This document shows, piece by piece, positions 1 to 7,187 of a DNA stretch of 64,000 nt (the stretch's first letter is position 1; each line of letters opens with the position of its first letter). Made by a program: the position numbers and the translations under genes. The notes below the pieces were generated by a model that saw only the letters and a list, made by a program, of their open reading frames with translations, made no database searches and had not been told where the DNA came from. The stretch is from positions 1 to 64,000 of the forward strand of contig NZ_BAYB01000009.1 of NCBI RefSeq assembly GCF_000685035.1, given 5' to 3'. The stretch comes from Paraburkholderia ferrariae NBRC 106233. Its GTDB lineage: Bacteria; Pseudomonadota; Gammaproteobacteria; Burkholderiales; Burkholderiaceae.

Positions 1-2
1 AA

Positions 3-230
3 CAGCGCCTCGCCGCCTTTCTGCTCGATCTGGCTGCCCGTTTCAAGGCGCGCGGCTACTCCGGCACGCAGTTCAACCTGAAGATGAGCCGCGAGGAGAT
101 TGGGTGCTTTCTCGGCATGAAGCTCGAAACGGTGAGCCGCATGTTCTCGCGCTTTCATCGCGAGGGTCTGGTGGAGCCGAGCGGCAAGCAGATCCGCATC
201 GTCGATGCGGCGGGTCTCGAGTGCGTGTGA
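3..230 (+). CDS. Fnr/Crp-family transcriptional regulator, C-terminal part (partial)
   Basis: The gene enters from the left edge, and only its last 75 codons are visible. They encode a winged-helix DNA-binding domain of the Crp/Fnr type. The recognition helix reads ETVSRMFSRFHREG, which is typical of Fnr/Anr proteins that recognise TTGAT-N4-ATCAA. The N-terminal sensor domain, and any Fe-S cysteines that would prove oxygen sensing, lie outside the window. A stem-loop with a T tract follows about 90 bases after the stop. Five Fnr-type palindromes in the next 7 kb suggest that this protein or a paralogue controls the neighbouring genes. The Fnr assignment within the Crp superfamily is likely but not certain from the tail alone. 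Confidence 0.85.
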   Translation, partial: QRLAAFLLDLAARFKARGYSGTQFNLKMSREEIGCFLGMKLETVSRMFSRFHREGLVEPSGKQIRIVDAAGLECV

Positions 231-318
231 AGCGCAGGTGAAGCACGCCTCGCCAGAACGGGATTTTTAACGGTGTTGGCAGTGCGGGCCCGCTTGTTCG
301 GGGCACGTGTGTTTTGCG

Positions 319-348
319 GCGCTCGCGCTTTCTGCGGGCGCTTTTTTT
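319..348 (+). terminator. Rho-independent terminator after the Fnr-family gene
   Basis: GCGCTCGC (319-326) pairs with GCGGGCGC (334-341), with one G-T wobble, and seven T residues follow. It lies about 90 bases after the Fnr-family stop codon. Confidence 0.7.
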
Positions 349-407
349 CAGCGTAGGCGTCGCTCGGCATGCGTCTTTCCCGCGCACCTGTCCCTCTCGT
401 GTACTGG

Positions 408-421
408 TTGACTCACGTCAA
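408..421. promoter_or_regulatory. Fnr-type box upstream of the cytochrome c gene
   Basis: TTGACTCACGTCAA is a perfect 5-4-5 palindrome that differs from the Fnr consensus TTGAT-N4-ATCAA by one symmetric base in each half. It is centred 75 bases before the cytochrome start. I infer low-oxygen control of the cytochrome and the gene after it. Confidence 0.6.
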
Positions 422-489
422 CGGGGCCATGCACGCCGGTGAGAGCATGACATGACTGAAGACCGATTCAGCCTTCGAGGAGAGGATTC

Positions 490-888
490 ATGCCCCGCCG
501 ACGCATCGCCGCCGTTTTCGTCCGCCCGCGCTTGCCGGGAGGCTTTTTGCCCGCACGGACCACCTCCCTGAGAACGGTCGCGGCGTTGCTGTTCGCTGTC
601 CAGGCCACCGGCGTCCTGGCCCAGCTTCCGGAACCGACGGAACTGGTCGATCAGCAGCACTGCATGTTCTGCCACACCCTGGACGCGCCATTTCTCGCGC
701 CGTCGTTCCACCAGATTGCCGATCGCTATCGCACCGTGCCCAACGCGAGCGCGATGCTCGAAGAGAAACTCGTCCACGGCGGCAAGGCACACTGGGGCGA
801 CATGGCCATGCCGCTGCCGGAAGACCGGGGCGGCCCGCTCTCGCCCAAAGATGCCCAGACGCTCGTTCAGTGGGTGTTAAGCCAGTAG
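490..888 (+). CDS. Small exported c-type cytochrome (class I)
   Basis: This 132-residue protein has an N-terminal signal sequence of about 44 residues ending near VLAQ. A single haem-attachment motif, CMFCH, sits at 58-62, and a likely axial methionine lies in GDMAMPLP around 105-107. This is the size and layout of monohaem class I cytochromes (c5/c551-like) that carry electrons in the periplasm to a terminal oxidase or reductase. The ATG follows a GGAGAGG ribosome site by about seven bases. The n-region before the hydrophobic core is unusually long and arginine-rich, but no later start is available. The Fnr-type box at 408-421 suggests induction when oxygen is scarce. The redox partner cannot be named. 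Confidence 0.8.
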   Translation: MPRRRIAAVFVRPRLPGGFLPARTTSLRTVAALLFAVQATGVLAQLPEPTELVDQQHCMFCHTLDAPFLAPSFHQIADRYRTVPNASAMLEEKLVHGGKAHWGDMAMPLPEDRGGPLSPKDAQTLVQWVLSQ

Positions 889-926
889 ATCCCGTAGATC
901 CTCAACCTCAGCCACGGAGCTTCATC

Positions 927-1325
927 ATGCGCGTCACAGTTCATCTCGACGGTTTCGAGCAGATCGCGCCCTGCTCTTATGCGATCGTCTGGATCGACAA
1001 GGAATCCGGGACGTGGTCGCGCGAAGGCCACGCCGGTGTCCGGCTGCCGCAGTGGGGACGCTGCCGCAGCATACAAGGTGCTGCTTTGCTCGTCTCGGAG
1101 CCGGAAGGGACGGCGATCTGCCAGCTCGACGGGCTCGACCTCACCTCCGACGTGGGGCCCTTCGAAGGCGAACACGGCGAAGCGCGCTGGCCATGCACCG
1201 GGCCGGTGCCGATCGCCGGACACTGGCACGTGCAATGCATCGACCCGAGCACCGCAGTGGCCGAAGATAGTCTCTTTGCGGATGACGACGCGTCGAGCCA
1301 GTTGGAGCGGCCGGGCGTCGCCTGA
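927..1325 (+). CDS. Hypothetical cytoplasmic protein, low-oxygen locus
   Basis: This 132-residue protein begins MRVTVHLDGF at the ATG at 927, which lies 38 bases after the cytochrome stop and has a purine-rich site (GGAGC) close upstream. An earlier in-frame ATG at 870 would overlap the cytochrome gene and has no good ribosome site. I see no signal peptide or membrane segment. The protein is acidic, with many Asp/Glu and a few scattered Cys and His that form no recognised motif. I do not recognise the family. It is probably co-transcribed with the cytochrome, so a role in low-oxygen physiology is possible but unproven. Confidence 0.6.
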   Translation: MRVTVHLDGFEQIAPCSYAIVWIDKESGTWSREGHAGVRLPQWGRCRSIQGAALLVSEPEGTAICQLDGLDLTSDVGPFEGEHGEARWPCTGPVPIAGHWHVQCIDPSTAVAEDSLFADDDASSQLERPGVA

Positions 1326-1340
1326 CCCATTCAATGCCAT

Positions 1341-1682
1341 TCAATGGTCGCGCCGGACGCGGCCGTCCATGCATCGGGTGCCCGGAGCCTCTGCCATCTG
1401 CAGTTCATGCTCCGCGGCATCGAATGCCTCGCGCATGGCGACCAGCGGATCGTCGCTCGTGCGATGCTCGACCGCCTTGAGTTCGCTCGATCCGGAGAAC
1501 AGGTCCAGCCGCACGTCGTAAGCCTCGCTGCGGCGCCCGTCGTGCAATCGCTCGATGGCGAGATGGCAGCCCTTCAGCAGCCCGGCGAACCGCTCCAGTC
1601 GCAACAGTTGAATGCAGGCCTCCGCTTCGATGGCGCGCGAACCCGCGAACCCCAGATAGACAATCTGCATGCCAAGTCCCAT
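1341..1682 (-). CDS. RaiA/HPF-like ribosome-associated stress protein
   Basis: This 113-residue protein begins MGLGMQIVYLGF and continues with an IEAEACIQLLRLERF helix and a central YDVRLDLF strand. The pattern resembles the N-terminal sigma-54-modulation/RaiA fold, which binds the ribosomal A site and stops translation in dormant cells. It lacks the long C-terminal dimerisation domain of long HPF, so it would act as a short form. The ATG at 1682 has a GGGGAG site eight bases upstream; an internal ATG at 1670 is the alternative. It is the last gene of a minus-strand group with 1744-1983 and 2020-2298, all downstream of the Fnr-type box at 2379. The family call is moderate because the basic ribosome-contact residues are not clearly conserved. 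Confidence 0.55.
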   Translation of the reverse strand: MGLGMQIVYLGFAGSRAIEAEACIQLLRLERFAGLLKGCHLAIERLHDGRRSEAYDVRLDLFSGSSELKAVEHRTSDDPLVAMREAFDAAEHELQMAEAPGTRCMDGRVRRDH

Positions 1683-1743
1683 CGCCGCTGCTCCCCTGCG
1701 GGTTCGTCCGCCTCGCCGGCGTGTTCTGATCCGGATGCCCGCG

Positions 1744-1983
1744 CTACACCTGAAAAACGTGGTCGTTCTTCAGTTCGATCCATTTCATGCCTGCACGCAA
1801 GCCATCCAGTATCGCCTCCGCTTCGGTTTCGAAGGTGCGATAGTGGACAAAGGAGTGGCCGAACTCCTGCTCCGGCGCGCTCTGCGCAATGCTGATCTGG
1901 CAGAGGTACCCGCCATGCGGTGCCGGCGACGTCATCGCCTCTACAGTCCATGTGCCGGAATCGACAGTACCCCTAAGTGTCAT
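1744..1983 (-). CDS. Small hypothetical protein, stress locus
   Basis: This 79-residue cytoplasmic protein has no signal peptide or transmembrane segment. It contains a GGYLCQISIAQ strand and an EAEAILDGLRAGMKWI helix near the C-terminus, which suggests a small alpha/beta domain. I do not recognise a family. It lies 36 bases after the DUF1488 gene and 61 bases before the RaiA-like gene on the same strand, so it is probably part of that small operon. Its conserved-looking, in-phase position between two stress-type genes is the main support for it being real. Confidence 0.55.
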   Translation of the reverse strand: MTLRGTVDSGTWTVEAMTSPAPHGGYLCQISIAQSAPEQEFGHSFVHYRTFETEAEAILDGLRAGMKWIELKNDHVFQV

Positions 1984-2019
1984 GATGCGGATCTCCCTCT
2001 GCTGCGTGGTACCAACGGC

Positions 2020-2298
2020 TCACTTGCCGTAAATGCGGAATACGCCGCTATGCAGCAAGACCGGTGCGCCCCGGGTCGCTTCGATCAGTGCGGCCGCGGT
2101 CTCCTCGATAACGCTGCGGTGGGCACAGAACGCTTCGACGAGATCCGCTTCGCGGATCGACGGGGCACCGAAGTGGTCTTCGAGCGCCTCGGCGGTAATG
2201 CCGCACTGCATGGCCTTGCCGTTCACGTGGGCGGGGAAGAGCAGCGTATAGCGTTCCGAGTCGAACTCGGGCGCCACGCGAGGAAACGCTATGTCCAT
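2020..2298 (-). CDS. DUF1488 family protein
   Basis: This 92-residue protein matches the DUF1488 pattern: a start of the type 'I.FP...PEF...R..LLFPAHVNGK', then CGITAEALEDHFGA and a helical C-terminal half rich in Glu and Ala. The family is small and cytoplasmic and has no known biochemical role. The gene is first in a three-gene minus-strand unit. An Fnr-type palindrome lies 87 bases upstream of its start, so low-oxygen expression is likely. The call is by pattern recognition, and the function is unknown. Confidence 0.65.
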   Translation of the reverse strand: MDIAFPRVAPEFDSERYTLLFPAHVNGKAMQCGITAEALEDHFGAPSIREADLVEAFCAHRSVIEETAAALIEATRGAPVLLHSGVFRIYGK

Positions 2299-2378
2299 GA
2301 TCTCTGCCCCTGCCCATTCGGCGCCATGCGGTGTCGTTGGCCCGTCGATTCAGAATAAGGTTCGTCAGGGGCCAGCCG

Positions 2379-2392
2379 TTGACGCATATCAA
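2379..2392. promoter_or_regulatory. Fnr-type box upstream of the DUF1488 operon
   Basis: TTGACGCATATCAA matches TTGAT-N4-ATCAA at nine of ten half-site positions. It is centred about 87 bases upstream of the minus-strand start at 2298 and sits in the only non-coding gap there. Confidence 0.6.
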
Positions 2393-2393
2393 C

Positions 2394-3245
2394 TCAATGC
2401 ACGCCCCCCGGCGCGGCGTAGCCCGGCCACGGCGAGTTTCGTGGCACGAGCAGCAGCGGCAGCGCCGTGCGGCGCGCCACGTCGGCGACGAGGCGGCCCT
2501 CGTGCTGTGGCGCACCGAGGCGCTCTCCATACGTTCCCAGGACCACGAGGTCGGGACGCCAGCGCTGCGTTGCTGCGGCAATGGCATGCGAGGCGTCCTC
2601 GTCGGCGCTTTGCGTCTGGAGGACCACCGCGCTGAAGTCCACGGGATGCCGTGCCGCCGCCGGGTCGCATGCCAGATACCCCACCCGGACTTGCGCCCCC
2701 GGCGCGGCGGCAATCCGCGCGGCCTCGCGAACCGCGTAGGCGGACATCGCGCTGCCGTCGCTCGCGACAAAGACGCGCCGCGGCGGTACGCGGCAGCGGC
2801 GCCCCAACGGCAAGGGAAACACAAGGAGGGGACAATCCACGGTGACGGCAAACGCCGCCGGGCCGGAAATCGCGCCGATCACCAGTTCGGCCAGCGCGGC
2901 GCGCGCGGCGCGGGCGAGCGCGTCGGTCGGTCCCGTGAGCGCATCCGTTTCGACCATCTCCTTGTTCACCTCGAATCCGTGCCTTTCGAGCGTCTCGCAG
3001 GCGGCATCGACGGTTGCAATCATCGCGATCCGCTGCAGCAGCGACGGCGCCCGCACCAGGGCCGCCTCGTCGGTCGACGGCACGCGAATCAGCCCGGCAA
3101 CATGAATGCGCGCAGCCGGCCGCGCCCAGCCGGCCACATAGCCGAGCAGCGAAGCGACAGATTCGCTCCCGGTCAAAAAAACAAAAATGCGCGAGTACGG
3201 TGCGACGACTGGCGTATATGTGGATTGATCAGGCCAACGCCCCAT
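2394..3245 (-). CDS. Universal stress protein, tandem UspA domains
   Basis: This 283-residue protein is made of two UspA-type domains. The first starts near YSRIFVFLTGSES and the second near PRRVFVASDGSAMSAYAVREAA. In the second, the usual nucleotide-binding signature G-2x-G-9x-G(S/T) is degenerate (LGTYGERLGA, with no clean GS pair), so this protein may not bind ATP. The start at 3245 has GGGGAG upstream; the longer frame to 3353 has no support and runs over a terminator. It is the first of three Usp genes in 3 kb. In Burkholderiales such Usp clusters accompany Hsp20 and Fnr-type control and serve survival without oxygen. Confidence 0.8.
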   Translation of the reverse strand: MGRWPDQSTYTPVVAPYSRIFVFLTGSESVASLLGYVAGWARPAARIHVAGLIRVPSTDEAALVRAPSLLQRIAMIATVDAACETLERHGFEVNKEMVETDALTGPTDALARAARAALAELVIGAISGPAAFAVTVDCPLLVFPLPLGRRCRVPPRRVFVASDGSAMSAYAVREAARIAAAPGAQVRVGYLACDPAAARHPVDFSAVVLQTQSADEDASHAIAAATQRWRPDLVVLGTYGERLGAPQHEGRLVADVARRTALPLLLVPRNSPWPGYAAPGGVH

Positions 3246-3311
3246 TTTCGACTCCCCGGTGCGGCATCCCGTGGCTTGCCGCGCGCCCCTGGATCGCCCT
3301 CCGTTCCATGC

Positions 3312-3340
3312 AAAAAGGCGCAGGGCATGAGCCCTGCGCC
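3312..3340 (-). terminator. Rho-independent terminator after hsp20
   Basis: A perfect 10-bp stem, GGCGCAGGGC (3317-3326) and its complement (3331-3340) with a 4-base loop, is followed on the minus strand by five T residues. It separates hsp20 from the Usp gene at 2394-3245. Confidence 0.85.
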
Positions 3341-3408
3341 ATACGGGCGACACCCGTGCAGCCCCGTACGGGACGATACGCCCGCCTCCCTTTCACGTGC
3401 TTCGGCAC

Positions 3409-3843
3409 CTATTCGATCTGCAGCCGCTTTTGTTCTGCCGGCGCCTTCTTCGGCAGCGTCAGGGAAAGCACGCCGTCCTGGTACTGGGCGCTCGCGCCGG
3501 CTTCGTCGATGTCGCTCGCCAGCGAGAAGGTGCGCGCAAAGGTCCCGCTGTAGCGTTCCCGGCGCACGATTCGCTCACCTTCCTTCAACTCGGTGTTGCG
3601 CTCGACCTTCGCATTGATCGACACCACATTGCCGTCGATCTTGACGTCGATGTCCTTCTTGTCCACGCCCGGCAGTTCGGCCTTCACCGCGTAGGCCCGG
3701 TCGCTTTCGGTCACGTCCAGCTTCATCGGCAACAGGTCACTGTCTTTGGCCGCGAGCAGACTGCGGATCGGCAGAACCAGACCCTGAAACAGATCGGAAA
3801 CCGGTTCGACGGAAAACGGATCGTAACGCGTCAGATTGCTCAT
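3409..3843 (-). CDS. Small heat-shock protein of the Hsp20 family
   Basis: This 144-residue protein contains a full alpha-crystallin domain. Visible parts are the AELPGVDKKDIDVKI strand pair, the ERRERYSGTFARTFSL segment and the GVLSLTLPKK motif before a short basic tail. These ATP-independent chaperones hold unfolding proteins as oligomers. The start at 3843 follows a strong GGAGGA site; the longer frame to 3885 has none. The gene diverges from a Usp gene across a 315-base region carrying two Fnr-type boxes, and a perfect terminator follows it. Low-oxygen or general-stress induction is inferred from that context. Confidence 0.93.
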   Translation of the reverse strand: MSNLTRYDPFSVEPVSDLFQGLVLPIRSLLAAKDSDLLPMKLDVTESDRAYAVKAELPGVDKKDIDVKIDGNVVSINAKVERNTELKEGERIVRRERYSGTFARTFSLASDIDEAGASAQYQDGVLSLTLPKKAPAEQKRLQIE

Positions 3844-3983
3844 CTTGATTCCTCCTCGGAGCTTTGGCGGCCCCGCGATTGCCATTCGAACCGCACTGCC
3901 GCCCCGGGCACCTGCCCGTACATTGCGCGTCCGGCATGGCGGTGCGCGCTGTTTCCAATTTAAAAAGCCGCGCCGTTTCCCGA

Positions 3984-3997
3984 TTGATCTGCCTCAA
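3984..3997. promoter_or_regulatory. Fnr-type box on the hsp20 side of the divergent promoter
   Basis: TTGATCTGCCTCAA has one perfect left half-site and a right half with one mismatch to ATCAA. It is the weaker of the two boxes in the 3844-4158 intergenic region and is the one nearer to hsp20. Confidence 0.4.
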
Positions 3998-4049
3998 TCC
4001 CTCCGCTTGCCCGATGCGGATCGTCGTTTTCGTGGCCCCGTGCAGAAGC

Positions 4050-4063
4050 TTGATTCAAATCAA
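4050..4063. promoter_or_regulatory. Perfect Fnr/Anr box between hsp20 and usp
   Basis: TTGATTCAAATCAA is an exact TTGAT-N4-ATCAA palindrome. It lies about 102 bases upstream of the GTG start of the Usp gene at 4159 and could serve that gene and hsp20. Confidence 0.75.
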
Positions 4064-4158
4064 GAGTGCAAGGACACGCATTCGTAGACTCGAATCACTT
4101 CGTCGCCCGGGCCCGGTTGGGCCGCGATCGCCCCGAATCCTCCCGCAGGAGATCCGTC

Positions 4159-4998
4159 GTGACGTACAAGACCTTGATGGTTCATCTGGACCCGAGCGCT
4201 CGCGCGAACGCGCGGTTTTCGCTCGCCCTGAAGCTGGCCCGTACTTACGGTGCGTATCTGGACGGAGTGTTCGGCGCCTTCGAGCCGCGCGCAGGCGACT
4301 TCTACGTCATGGCGGGCACGTCCGAATACTACGAAGCCCATACCCAACTCCGCGCCGAACAGCGCGGCGCCATGGAAAGGCTGTTTCACGCCGAACTCGC
4401 GCGCGCACAGGTCAAGGGGCACTGGCACGCCGCCGGCGCGAATCCGGTCGCAGCGTTGATGCAGCGCAGCCGCACCGCCGACCTGACGATAGTCGGGCAA
4501 GCCGACCTGGACGATCCCGAAGCCCACGTTGCCGACAATTTCCCCGAGACGCTCGTGCTCGGCGCCGGCGGCCCGGTGCTCGTGGTGCCGTACGCCGGCC
4601 AGTTCGATTCGGTCGGCACGCGCGTGCTGATCGCCTGGAACGGCAGCCGCGAGGCGGCGCGCGCGGTTCACGATGCGATGCCGTTCATCACGCGTGCCTC
4701 GCGCGTCTCGATCGCAGCCGCATCGACCACCTTTACGCCCTCGTCCTCGCAGGCTTCGTGCGACGACCTGGCTGCCATGCTTGGGCGCCATGGCGCGCCG
4801 GAGGTGGACATCGTCCGCTTCGACCGCAGTGCCTCCGAGAGCACCGGCGAGGCCCTGCTCAGCTACGCTGCGGACGGCGGATTCGACCTGCTCGTCATGG
4901 GGGCGTACGGCCACGCGCGCGTGCAGGAACTGGTGCTGGGCGGGGCAACGCACACGGTTCTCGGCAGCATGACGCTGCCGGTGCTGATGTCGCATTGA
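4159..4998 (+). CDS. Universal stress protein, tandem UspA domains
   Basis: This 279-residue protein has two UspA domains. The first begins TYKTLMVHLDPSARAN and the second begins VGTRVLIAWNGSREA near residue 153. The second retains an ATP-type signature near the C-terminus (GAYGH, then about nine residues, then a Gly pair). I chose the GTG at 4159 because a GCAGGAGA ribosome site precedes it and the protein then starts directly with the first beta-strand; the frame stays open to 4066 without a ribosome site. An exact Fnr box lies upstream. A 13-bp tandem repeat follows the stop codon. Confidence 0.88.
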   Translation: MTYKTLMVHLDPSARANARFSLALKLARTYGAYLDGVFGAFEPRAGDFYVMAGTSEYYEAHTQLRAEQRGAMERLFHAELARAQVKGHWHAAGANPVAALMQRSRTADLTIVGQADLDDPEAHVADNFPETLVLGAGGPVLVVPYAGQFDSVGTRVLIAWNGSREAARAVHDAMPFITRASRVSIAAASTTFTPSSSQASCDDLAAMLGRHGAPEVDIVRFDRSASESTGEALLSYAADGGFDLLVMGAYGHARVQELVLGGATHTVLGSMTLPVLMSH

Positions 4999-5003
4999 GC
5001 CGC

Positions 5004-5068
5004 GGTACAGGGCACAGGTACAGGGCACAGGTACAGGGCACAGGTACAGGGCACAGGTACAGGGCACA
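5004..5068. repeat. 13-bp tandem repeat, five perfect copies
   Basis: The unit GGTACAGGGCACA is repeated five times without change, and a decayed sixth unit runs on to about 5081. It fills most of the gap between two usp genes and ends about 36 bases before the next start codon. Perfect copies imply recent expansion by replication slippage. Confidence 0.95.
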
Positions 5069-5117
5069 GGCACGTGGCACACTAACCGCTTTGGCACAAC
5101 GATTACGGAGACCCACC

Positions 5118-5618
5118 ATGTTTTCCCGCATTCTCGTCGCACTCGACGGCAGCAAAACCGCCTCCCTGGCGCTCGACGCCGCAATCCGGCTCGCACTCGA
5201 CAATAACGCGGAGCTGCAGCCCCTCTACGTGATCGACGTGCCGGTGATGGCTTATGACGTGCCGGGCTTCGATCCGTCGATCGTGCGCGATGCGTATGTG
5301 GACGAGAGCCGCATCATTTGCGCCGATGCCGAGGCCCGCATGAAGCGGGAGGGCGTGAAGGGCGCGCCCCGCTCGGTCGAAGTCGAACTGGGCACGAACG
5401 ACGTCGCGCAGTGCATCGAGCAGGCCGCCGCCGCGTGGCATGCCGACCTGATCGTCATGGGCACGCATGGACGCCGCGGGGTGCGGCGCATGGTCCTCGG
5501 CAGCGTGGCGGAGCATGTGCTGCGCAGCGCGTGCCGTCCCGTGCTTCTGGTTCCCGCCCGGGCTGGCGGGGCGGAAGCCGGAACACCGTCGACGCATTCC
5601 GCGAGCGTTTCCGCCTGA
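5118..5618 (+). CDS. Universal stress protein, single UspA domain
   Basis: This 166-residue protein starts MFSRILVALDGSKTAS. It ends the Usp fold with a complete ATP-binding signature, GTHGRRGVRRMVLGS, so this copy is likely an ATP-binding Usp. About 20 residues of low-complexity tail follow the domain. The ATG is eight bases after a GGAG site. It is the third Usp gene in the island and lies downstream of the 13-bp repeat array, so copy number of the array could alter its leader or promoter spacing. No Fnr box is visible immediately upstream, so it may depend on read-through from the previous usp gene. Confidence 0.9.
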   Translation: MFSRILVALDGSKTASLALDAAIRLALDNNAELQPLYVIDVPVMAYDVPGFDPSIVRDAYVDESRIICADAEARMKREGVKGAPRSVEVELGTNDVAQCIEQAAAAWHADLIVMGTHGRRGVRRMVLGSVAEHVLRSACRPVLLVPARAGGAEAGTPSTHSASVSA

Positions 5619-5901
5619 GGCCGGCCAGTCCCGTCGCACACCAACGTATCGCCGTTGTGCCGCCCCCGGGCGCGCAATGCACCGGATACGCAGGGGTACG
5701 CCGTGCAGCATCGCGACTGCGCGAACAGAACGGCAAACCGCCCACCGGCCATGGCGAGCACCTCTGCCTGCGGTGCATGGCAGGACAAGCCAGAAACGGC
5801 CAGGTCGAAGCGTGCATGCGCAATCCCGGTCGTGCCGCACGCGTGCTGTTCGTGTTGTGCGTCTGCAGACTCGTTCGCGAACTCCAGCGCCTCAGGCTCC
5901 G

Positions 5902-7083
5902 ATGAATGCCGGCCCCCCGCCCTCTCGCCCGCCGCCCGACAGCGGGCCGCCTGCACGGCAAGCCACTGCGAGCCCAACCCCGGCGCCCCTCGCGCAACGT
6001 GCCGTGCGCGCGTTTTCGCAGGGGCTCGCCCCCGGGCGCCGGTGGCGCGGCCCACTGTCCTGGGCAATCGGTCTTGTTTTCCTGCTTGCGCTGATTTTCG
6101 TGGTCGTGCGCGCCAGTTCGCTGGAGCGCAGCCTCGCACTTGCGCGCGCCGCACGCCCCGGCTGGCTGCTGATCGCACTCGGCGCGCAGATGGCCACCTA
6201 CGTGAGCGCGGCGCTCGTCTGGCGCGAGGCGCTGCAGGATTCGGGCTATCCGCTGCCCATGCGCGTGCTCGTACGACTTGGCATCGTGAAGGTCTTCACC
6301 GACCAGGCCTTGCCGAGCGGTGGACTGGGCGGCAGCCTCATGGCGATTCGCGGGCTTTTGCGCCGCGGCGTCCCCCGCTCGATTGCGCTGACGGCGCTGC
6401 TATCGAGCCTGCTTTCGCGCGACATCGCCTTTCTGATCGCGGTGCTCGCAAGCGCAGCGATACTGTGGCTGCATCACGCCGCGGGAACCACGCTATTCGT
6501 TAGCGTCGCGGTGTTCCTGGTGGTGCTCCTGTTCGTCCCCGCCCTGCTCGTCATGCTGCGCCGCTGGAATCGGGACCCGCGCGTCGCCGCACTCGGCAAA
6601 TGGCTGCATCTCTCGCGCCTGATCGAATCGTTCAACGACATCCCGCTCGATCTGCTGCTGAACCGCCGCCTGCTCGCGAGAACGGTCGCGCTGCAGCTCG
6701 CCATCTTTCTTCTCGATGCCGGCACCCTGTGGCTTTCGCTCGGTGCCGTCGGCGCGCCCGCGCATTACTGGGCGGCCTTCGCGAGCTTCGCCGTAGCGTC
6801 GATGGTGGCGACCATCGGCCCCGTTCCGCTCGGCCTCGGTACGTTCGAAGCCACTTCGGTGGGCATGCTGCGCCTGCTCGGCGTGCCGATCGAAGCGGCC
6901 CTCGCAGCCACGCTGTTGTTGCGCGCGTTCACGTTCTGGCTGCCCATGCTGCCCGGCGTCTGGCTGGCCCGCATCGAGCTGCGCGCCGGCCGGCGCAAGG
7001 GGCGAGCGACAGGCGAAGCCGGCTGTGCAGCCGCGCCCGGGCGCGACGACCCGACCGACGAGGGCCCCTTGCCACGCGCCTGA
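5902..7083 (+). CDS. Flippase-like integral membrane protein (LPG-synthase TM / UPF0104 family)
   Basis: This 393-residue protein has a proline-rich cytoplasmic N-terminus followed by about eight membrane helices. The region around residues 120-150 (LVRLGIVKVFTDQALPSGGLGGS) and the GPVPLGLGTFEA motif near 310 are typical of the lysylphosphatidylglycerol-synthase transmembrane family. Members without the C-terminal synthase domain, as here, are thought to move lipids or lipid-linked molecules across the inner membrane. The ATG at 5902 is preferred, since the frame is open far upstream only by overlap with the usp gene. Its placement between the stress genes and the ABC transporter suggests envelope adaptation, but the substrate is unknown. 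Confidence 0.75.
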   Translation: MNAGPPPSRPPPDSGPPARQATASPTPAPLAQRAVRAFSQGLAPGRRWRGPLSWAIGLVFLLALIFVVVRASSLERSLALARAARPGWLLIALGAQMATYVSAALVWREALQDSGYPLPMRVLVRLGIVKVFTDQALPSGGLGGSLMAIRGLLRRGVPRSIALTALLSSLLSRDIAFLIAVLASAAILWLHHAAGTTLFVSVAVFLVVLLFVPALLVMLRRWNRDPRVAALGKWLHLSRLIESFNDIPLDLLLNRRLLARTVALQLAIFLLDAGTLWLSLGAVGAPAHYWAAFASFAVASMVATIGPVPLGLGTFEATSVGMLRLLGVPIEAALAATLLLRAFTFWLPMLPGVWLARIELRAGRRKGRATGEAGCAAAPGRDDPTDEGPLPRA

Positions 7084-7119
7084 CACCGATCGCCGGCGTT
7101 TCCGGTCGCCGGGCAAAGA

Positions 7120-7133
7120 TTGATATGCATCAA
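7120..7133. promoter_or_regulatory. Perfect Fnr/Anr box upstream of the ABC transporter
   Basis: TTGATATGCATCAA is an exact TTGAT-N4-ATCAA palindrome centred about 61 bases before the permease start. This is a spacing compatible with Fnr activation. Confidence 0.75.
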
Positions 7134-7187
7134 CCACCATCGTCCGTCTTCCCGGACCATGAACCGTCGTGACTTTCGGGGGGCATC

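Noticed and set aside
3225..3240. A TTGAT-like half-site near the start of the first usp gene
   Set aside because: The second half is not conserved and the site lies inside the coding sequence.
5004..5081. The tandem 13-bp repeat as a CRISPR-like array
   Set aside because: The repeats are contiguous with no spacers and are far too short for CRISPR.
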